A stretch of 51,613 bases of DNA from Daphnia carinata. Lineage: Eukaryota > Arthropoda > Branchiopoda > Diplostraca > Daphniidae. The translations under genes and the position numbers were made by a program. The DNA lies in contig NW_026712497.1 of NCBI RefSeq assembly GCF_022539665.2, positions 1 through 51,613 on the forward strand, given 5' to 3'. Position 1 is the stretch's first letter; each line of letters starts with the position of its first letter. Below, piece after piece: positions 44,637 through 51,613 of the stretch. The notes under the pieces were generated by a model. It made no database searches, had not been told where the DNA came from, and saw only the letters and a program-made list of their open reading frames with translations.

Positions 44637-47600
44637 ATGCCATCAACTACTTCCGTAAATGTAGACGGCATCCAATTCGATAGCAATGATTTTTTGGGTC
44701 GTGGTGGCTACGGTTCAGTTCATCGTGGAACGTATAAAGATCAAAGCGTAGCAGTGAAAAGAATTTGGAAGAATAATGGCAAAGATCAAGAAGATGACAA
44801 CGAATTAAAAATTCTGCAAAAGTTAAACCATCCCAATATAGTTAAATTTGTCCACTTCGCAAGCAATGCTGACTTCAAGTAAGATTGTTACGTGATAATG
44901 TTGAATTGAAAAGAGAATTTCCATATGATTTCTGCGATTCAGTTACTTTGCTTTGGAATTGTGCGACGCATCACTGGATCAGGTGTTCCTAAATGAGGAC
45001 GATCCCCAGAAATATAATGGACCTGCATTACCAAATAATTTCGAGGTTTTCTCCCAGTTAGCAACTGGTCTCAAATACATTCATTCGAAGAAACTAATCC
45101 ATCGGGACATTAAACCGGAAAACATTCTCATTTCTGTGAAACATACTAAACAAGGTAAAGACATAACGATCAAATGGGCCGATTTTGGATTGTCACGAGA
45201 AGTGAGTGAACGAGGAACATTCACAATGAGTGGAATCAGAGGGACTCTACTTTGGTTCTCTCCCGAAGAGATAGAAATTATGGGCAGAAACCTAAGCATT
45301 GAAAAAACTAAAGGCTCCTACAAAAGCGACATTTACGCAGAAGGCCTCGTCTTTGGTTATATTCTCTTAAAAGGAAAGCATATTTACGGTGAAAATCAAT
45401 ACGATATTGTGGCGAACATGAAGCAGAACAATCGAGTCAATATGAGTGGTAAGCTACCTCTTTAGGCAGATCATAAAACATAACCATACTTACTTTAATA
45501 GTTAAATGTATAAAACTTTTGAAAAATAGAAATTCACCAGAAACATTTAGCACGTAACTTAATAGAACAAATGCTGACCAGCACACCTGAAACACGAATT
45601 ACATCTGAAGAAGTTGTTAATCAGCTTGAAGCCATAAATATCAAAGTAAGCAATTCACACAAGTTTAACACCTTCTTCGTCAGTGAAATTTTAGTTTTCT
45701 AACAAAGGTTTTCCATTTAGCATAGCGAAAAGGAAAAACAGCTTCATCAGCTGTCTACATGTCCCATAACAGATTGTAGGAATAACATCGAATCTTTAAT
45801 GCAACTCGGTGTCGACTTAAACGCAAAGGATGACGATGGATGGAATGCGCTTCATCTTGTGTGTCGAAAAAATTCAAGTCCACATTTAATCCATGCGATT
45901 AAACTCTTGATCGAACTCGGCATCGACAAGGACGCAAAAACCAACGATGGAGCGAATGCGTTTCATCTTTTGTGTCGATACAATTCAAGTCCACATTTAA
46001 TCCATGCGATTAAACTCTTGATCGTACTCGGCATCGACAAGGACGCAAAGATCAACGATGGATCGAATGCGCTTCATCTTTTGTGTTCTAACGATTCAAG
46101 CCCACACTTCATCGATGCGATTCAACTCTTGATCGAACTCGGCTTCGACAAAAACGCAAAAACCAACGATGGAGCGAATGCGTTTCGTCTTTTGTGTCGA
46201 TACAATTCAAGTCCACAATTAATCGATGCGCTTCAACTCTTGATCGAACTCGGCATCGACAAGGACGCAAAAACCAACGATGGAGCGAATGCGTTTCATC
46301 TTTTGTGTCGATACAATTCAAGTCCACAATTAATCGATGCGATTCAACTCTTGATCGAACTCGGCTTCGACAAAAACGCAAAAACCAACGATGGATGCAA
46401 TGCGCTTCATCTTTTGTGTGAATACAGTTCAAGCCCACACTTAATCGATGCGATTAAACTCTTGATCGAACTCGGCATCGACAAAAACGCAATAACTAAG
46501 GCTGGATCGAATGCGCTTCATCTTTTGTGTCGAAACAATTCGAGTCCACACTTAATCGATGCGATTAAAGTCTTGCTCGAACTCGGCTTCGACAAAAACC
46601 TCAAGAACAACGATGGATGGAATGCGCTTCATTATTTGCGTTCTAACAATTCAAGCCCACACTTAATCGATGCGATTAAACTCTTGATCAAACTCGGCAT
46701 CGACAAAAACGCAAAAACCAACGATGGAGCGAATGCGTTTCATCTTTTGTGTCGATACAATTCAAGTCCACAATTAATCGATGCGCTTCAACTCTTGATT
46801 GAACTCGGCATCGACAAGGACGCAAAAACCAACGATGGATCGAATGCGCTTCATCATTTGTGTCGAAACAATTCAAGTCCACACTTAATCAATGCGATTA
46901 AACTCTTGATTGAACTCGGCATCGACAAGGACGCAAAAACCAACGATGGATCAAATGCGCTTCATCATTTGTGTTCTAACAATTCAAGCCCACACTTAAT
47001 CGATGCGATTAAACTCTTGCTCGAACTCGGCTACGACAAAAACCTCAAGAACAACGATGGATGGAATGCGCTTCATCTTTTGTGTTCTAACAATTCAAGC
47101 CCACACTTCATCGATGCGATTAAACTCTTGATCAAACTCGGCATCGACAAAAACGCAAAAACCAACGATGGAGCGAATGCGTTTCATCTTTTGTGTCGAT
47201 ACAATTCAAGTCTACATTTAATCGATGCGATTAAACTCTTGATCGAACTCGGCTTCGATAAAAACGCAAAGGACAACGATGGATGGAATGCGCTTCATTA
47301 TTTGTGTCGAAACAATTCAAGCCCATACTTAATCGATGCAATTAAACTCTTGGTCAAACTCGGCATCGACACGGACGCAAAGGATAAAAAGAAGTGGAAT
47401 GCGCTTCATCTTTTGTGTTATTACAATTCAAGCCCACATTTAATCGATGCGATTAAACTCTTGCTCGAACTCGGCTTCGACAAAAACGTCAAGAACAACG
47501 ATGGATCGAATGCGCTTCATCTTTTGTGTTATAACAAATCAAGCCCACATTTAATCGATGCGATTAAACTCTTGATCGAACTCGGCATCGACAAGGACGC

Positions 47601-49806
47601 AAAAACCAACGATGGATCAAATGCGCTTCATCATTTGTGTTCTAACAATTCAAGCCCACACTTAATCGATGCGATTAAAGTCTTGCTCGAACTCGGCTTC
47701 GACAAAAACGTCAAGAACCACGATGGATCGAATACGCTTCATTATTTGTGTCGAAACAATTCAAGCCCACATTTAATCGATGCGATTAAACTCTTGATCG
47801 AACTTGGCATCAAGAAAAACGCAAAAACCAACGATGGAGCGAATGGGCTTCATCTTTTGTGTTCTTACAATTCAAGCCCACATTTAATCGATGCGATTAA
47901 ACTCTTGATCAAACTCGGCATCGACAAAAACGCAATAACTAAGGCTGGATCGAATGCGCTTCATCTTTTGTGTCGAAACAATTCAAGTCCACATTTAATC
48001 GATGCGATTAAAGTCTTGCTCGAACTCGGCTTCGACAAAAACGTCAAGAACAACGATGGATCGAATGCGCTTCATCTTTTGTGTTATAACAAATCAAGCC
48101 CACATTTAATCGATGCGATTAAACTCTTGATCGAACTCGGCATCGACAAAAACGTAAAGGACAACGATGGATGGAATGCGCTTCATTATTTGTGTCAAAA
48201 CAATTCAAGCCCACACTTAATCGATGCGATTAAACTCTTGATCGAACTCGGCTTCGACAAAAACGCAAAAACCAACACTGATTCGAATGCGCTTCATCTT
48301 TTGTGTTATAACAATTCAGGCCCACATTTAATCGATGCGATTAAACTCTTGATCAAACTCGGCATCGACAAGAAGGGAGAGGACAACTTTAGATGGAATG
48401 CGCTTCATCGCTTGTGTTCTAACAATTCAAGCCCACATTTAATCGATGCGATTAAATTCTTGATCAAACTCGGCATCGACAAAAATGCAAAGGAGATCCT
48501 TGGAAAGAATGCATTTCATCTTTTGTGTTATAACAATTCAAGCCCACATTTAATCGATGCGATTAAACTCTTGATCGAACTCGGCATCGACAAAAACGCA
48601 AAAACCGACGATGGATCGAATGCGCTTCATTATTTGTGTTCTAACAATTCAAGCCCACACTTAATCGATGCGATTAAACTTTTGATCGAACTCGGCTTCG
48701 ACAAAAACGCAAAAACCAACACTGATTCGAATGCGCTTCATCTTTTGTGTTCTAACAATTCAAGCCCACATTTAATCGATGCGATTAAACTCTTGATCAA
48801 ACTCGGCATCGACAAAAACGCAAAAACCAACGATGGATCGAATGCACTTCATCTTTTGTGTTCTAACAATTCAAGCCCACACTTAATCGATGCAATTAAA
48901 CTCTTGATCGAACTCGGCATCGACACGGACGCAAAGGATAAAAAGAAGTGGAATGCGCTTCATCTTTTGTGTTATTACAATTCAAGCCCACATTTAATCG
49001 ATGCGATTAAATTCTTGATCAAACTCGGCATCGACAAAAATGCAAAGGAGATCCTTGGAAAGAATGCATTTCATCTTTTGTGTTCTAACAATTCAAGCCC
49101 ACATTTAATCGATGCGATTAAACTCTTGATCGAACTCGGCATCGACAAAAACGCAAAAACCGACGATGGATCGAATGCGCTTCATTATTTGTGTTCTAAC
49201 AATTCAAGCCCACACTTAATCGATGCGATTAAACTTTTGATCGAACTCGGCTTCGACAAAAACGCAAAAACCAACACTGATTCGAATGCGCTTCATCTTT
49301 TGTGTTCTAACAATTCAAGCCCACACTTAATCGATGCAATTAAACTCTTGATCGAACTCGGCATCGACACGGACGCAAAGGATAAAAAGAAGTGGAATGC
49401 GCTTCATCTTTTGTGTTATTACAATTCAAGCCCACATTTAATCGATGCGATTAAACTCTTGATCGAACTCGGCATCGACAAAAATGCAAAAGGGAATGAA
49501 GAATGGAATGCGCTTCATCTTTTGTGTCGATACAGTTTAAGCCCACACTTAATCGATGCGATTAAACTCTTGATCGAACTCGGCATCGACAAGGACGCAA
49601 AGATCAACACTGGATGGAATGCGCTTCATCTTTTGTGTGAATACAGTTCAAGCCCACACTTAATCGATGCGATTAAACTCTTGATCGAACTCGGTATTGA
49701 CAAAAACGCAAAAACCTCCTTCTTTGGATGGAATGCATACGATCTGAGTCGGCGCAATACAAATCTTACAAACTGCAACCTGTACGAAATTTTTAAAACC
49801 GGATGA
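44637..49806 (+). CDS. IRE1/RNase L-type protein kinase fused to 35 ankyrin repeats, 1649 aa
   Basis: Four exons: 44637-44878, 44943-45448, 45530-45645 and 45721-49806. Introns are 64, 81 and 75 bp with GT-AG ends and matching phases. Start ATG at 44637 is the first after an in-frame stop at 44583, in good context (AAAATG). Kinase domain, residues about 13-290: glycine loop LGRGGYGSV (20-28), VAVK lysine 41, helix-C glutamate about 56, hinge ALELCDASL (84-92), HRDIKPEN (134-141), DFG (161-163), SPE in place of APE (187-189), DIY aspartate 210. All catalytic residues are present, so it should be active. ALELCxA.L and the GxxF.YIL..GKH pattern point to the IRE1/RNase L group. From residue 330 come 35 ankyrin repeats of 37 residues. 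No KEN endonuclease domain, signal peptide or membrane segment: probably a cytosolic kinase with a protein-binding tail. Substrate unknown. Confidence 0.9.
45844..49731 (+). repeat. Coding tandem repeat, 35 units of 111 bp
   Basis: From the first AATGCGCTTCAT (45844) to the last (49732) is 3888 bp, exactly 35 x 111 plus 3; the extra codon is in the last unit (TSFFGW). No other indel occurs, so the frame is strictly kept. Each unit encodes NALHLLC, then NNSSPHLIDAIKLLI, then ELGIDKNAKTNDGS with small variations, four residues longer than a canonical 33-residue ankyrin repeat. Units with EILGK (48487 and 49042) recur 555 bp apart, five units, along with their neighbours, showing block duplication. 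DKKKW units recur at about 47384, 48939 and 49383. Confidence 0.95.
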
Positions 49807-51273
49807 GGTGAATTTTCGAAGATATTATTTATGGTATTTACAAGGATATCAAGGTTGTTTGAAAAGTCACAAAACGCGCAACGTTGCAATAAATGATATT
49901 CTCGGCAAAATACAGCTAACTACATAAATTGATCAATCGCAAAGAGTATTTATTTCGAACTGTAATGTCAACGCATGTAAGTTAAATAAATTAACACTCG
50001 AAAAAAAAATAAGGTACTGGTCGACGGACTACCTCACAAAGTAAGGCGCATCACATCAGCTAGAACCTGATTAAGGCGAAAGTTATAACCTAAGTGAATG
50101 GACGTGTTTAAGGAGACGTAACGAAAAATTGATCCCTTTTTTTTAGTAATTACGTCCTTGATAAGGAAACAACTAGTTGTTTTCGTCCTCTCCTATCGAT
50201 CATTCCCTTGCCTATCATTGCAACCACGATAGAAATATTTGTATTTTGCACAATTAAACGGAATCGTCAAACGTAAGCATTAAACTGTCTAACTTGTCCG
50301 CGGAAACCGCTTTCTCCGTTTGGTGAGCCAACTGCAAAAAGAACGACCACACGTCCACCAACACAACCCTGTTATGGTTGGAGACCGCCAGTTTAGGAGA
50401 AACGCGAATCATTCAGCGAGAATGGTGTTATGCATATGGGAACTAAGGGTGACCCAGTTTTACATAAACAACACGAAGCCAAACGGTACACAATGCGGCA
50501 TCCTAAAACACCGACAATTGCTCGTAATAGTTAATGAAATCGAAGCAAACATATTAGGAGCGTAAAATTACCGAGATGCAGACTTAACAGGGAGGATGAG
50601 CGTGAAATTTCAACAACAAACACATAGCCACAATTCTAATTGAAATTTGCGAAAGTCAAATAAGTAGTGTCTCAAAGGAAACCGACTCAACTTTGTTCTT
50701 AATCCAATTGCATAATACAGAGTGCAACGAAGGATGGAAAGCGCTCCTCATTTCGTGGCAAACCGATCAAGCGGCTTGAGCAGTGCCGTCAAAATGTTAA
50801 TACTGTATGAATGTGGAATGAAATTTCAAAAAAAGCTCAAACCATATTTTTGACAAGCTTTGAAAAGACAACCATTAATTAGTGTTGCGCGCTTTGCTAT
50901 GAAGTTAAGATGGAAGTGTAAATAGATAAAAATTGAGTTCCATAATGAAACGTTTCACTCGCCCACCTTATTGAAAACCACAGATTCCGCACAACACCAT
51001 TTGAGTAGCCTAATTTATTTTCTCTTGAAATATCAACTAAAGCAAATCGTTGCCAGCGTCAAGTGAGTATTAACTGCTAGACGTGCTTGATTGTGGAGGG
51101 TAATGAAAAGGACTCTATAGATGATAGATCTGTGCTTTGTCACCATTGAATAAGCCTTCACTTAAACAATTTGTTTGTAAAATACCAAGGAAAACGCACA
51201 CAAATCAAAAAAGGCTCTAAAACTCACAGCTCTAAAACTTTGTAAAATGTAAAACCCCAATACGAAAACTAAC
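49807..51273. other. 3' flank, no gene recognised
   Basis: An 81-residue plus-strand frame at 50320-50565 has no motif. A TAAATAAATTAA stretch near 49983 could serve as a polyadenylation region for the kinase-ankyrin gene, but no clear AATAAA with downstream GT-rich element was confirmed. Confidence 0.4.
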
Positions 51274-51477
51274 CTGGAAATGCTCCACATAGTCTTTGTC
51301 GAAGGCAGCAATCTGCTAGACACCACACACATTTGAGAAGTCAACGTGGTCACCAATGAGCTGGTTTGTTATTCCTCGTAAGCTGATGTGTAAGCAGTCC
51401 ACCACTGATGGCCAATCAGCTTTTGGTGTGACGTTTCCAACATTTAAACTGTTGGCCTGGTTCAATCTCTTCGAGTT
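51274..51477 (-). pseudogene. Degenerate exon-like frame, family unknown
   Basis: The minus-strand frame reads NSLNVGNVTPKADWPSVV and continues with DCLHISLRGITNQLIGDHVD and FSNVCGV, a TAG stop at 51316-51318, then QIAAFDKDYVEHFQ to a donor-like CAG/GTTAGT. Apart from the one stop it is open for 68 codons with protein-like composition. It may be a pseudogene exon or part of a transposon. No family recognised. Confidence 0.35.
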
Positions 51478-51571
51478 TTAAAACCAAGTTTGCCAGTTTC
51501 ATCACCAGGATTCATTACATTCAGCACCAAACTATGCAAAAACAAAATAAACTTATTAAAATCAATGTTTA

Positions 51572-51613
51572 GTGAAAGCCGCCATCTAGCGGTCACGTTT
51601 CTAGTTAATTCTG
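51572..51613 (+). repeat. Satellite-related motif at the window end
   Basis: AAGCCGCCATCTAGCGGTCACGTTTCTAGTTA resembles the satellite monomer segment AAGCCATCTAGCGGTCGCAT followed by TTCAAGTTA. It may be a single diverged monomer or the edge of another array outside the window. Confidence 0.5.

Noticed and set aside
46109-46882. Antisense and shifted frames inside the ankyrin array
   Set aside because: They are shadows produced by the 111-bp repeat, whose true frame is fixed by the kinase exons.
45721-49806. KEN endonuclease domain after the kinase
   Set aside because: The kinase C-lobe leads directly into ankyrin repeats and the last residues are a short non-repeat tail, leaving no room for one.

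Overview
The window looks like repeat-rich, A+T-rich nuclear DNA of an arthropod, most likely a branchiopod crustacean such as Daphnia. The main reason is the one clear gene, at 44.6-49.8 kb. It joins an IRE1/RNase L-type protein kinase to a long array of 37-residue ankyrin repeats built on an NALHLLC...SSPHLIDAIKLLIELGID pattern that I associate with a large Daphnia family. Its introns are short (64-81 bp) with GT-AG ends. The organism is an inference; no rRNA, mitochondrial or other species marker is present.

Layout. 1-7.24 kb is a satellite of about 51 monomers of 141 bp, each carrying one CTCF-like core (GCCATCTAGCGG). It abuts a 32-bp minisatellite at 7.25-7.56 kb. 7.6-12.3 kb is non-coding, with a duplicated 330-bp segment and a nested pair of inverted-repeat elements holding tRNA-like promoter boxes. 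12.4-17.4, 25.6-26.8 and 41.9-42.8 kb hold decayed copies of an intron-containing HP1-like gene (chromodomain and chromoshadow fragments). Next to two of these lie tandem clusters of CTCF-like motifs. 18.26-20.11 kb is an array of about twelve exon-like modules with GT/AG-like ends. 21.6-23.9 kb is an inverted repeat whose arms carry tRNA-like units in mirror order around a SINE. 27.09-28.74 kb is a foldback DNA transposon with 9-bp target duplications; a related unoccupied site lies at 14.94 kb. 31.7-33.0 kb holds a candidate five-exon gene of unknown function. 33.0-41.1 kb is a broken inverted repeat around tandem exon-like repeats, a GC-rich minisatellite, a piggyBac-like MITE and another hairpin-rich insertion. 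The kinase-ankyrin gene closes the coding part; the last 1.8 kb has only one degenerate exon-like frame and a satellite-like motif at the very end.

How it fits together. Most of the window consists of copies of a few segments in both orientations, plus non-autonomous transposons. The kinase-ankyrin gene and possibly the five-exon gene are the only loci that look functional. CTCF-like motifs recur in the satellite, upstream of HP1-like relics and in the 39-40 kb region; a boundary or heterochromatin role is a hypothesis, not something the sequence proves.
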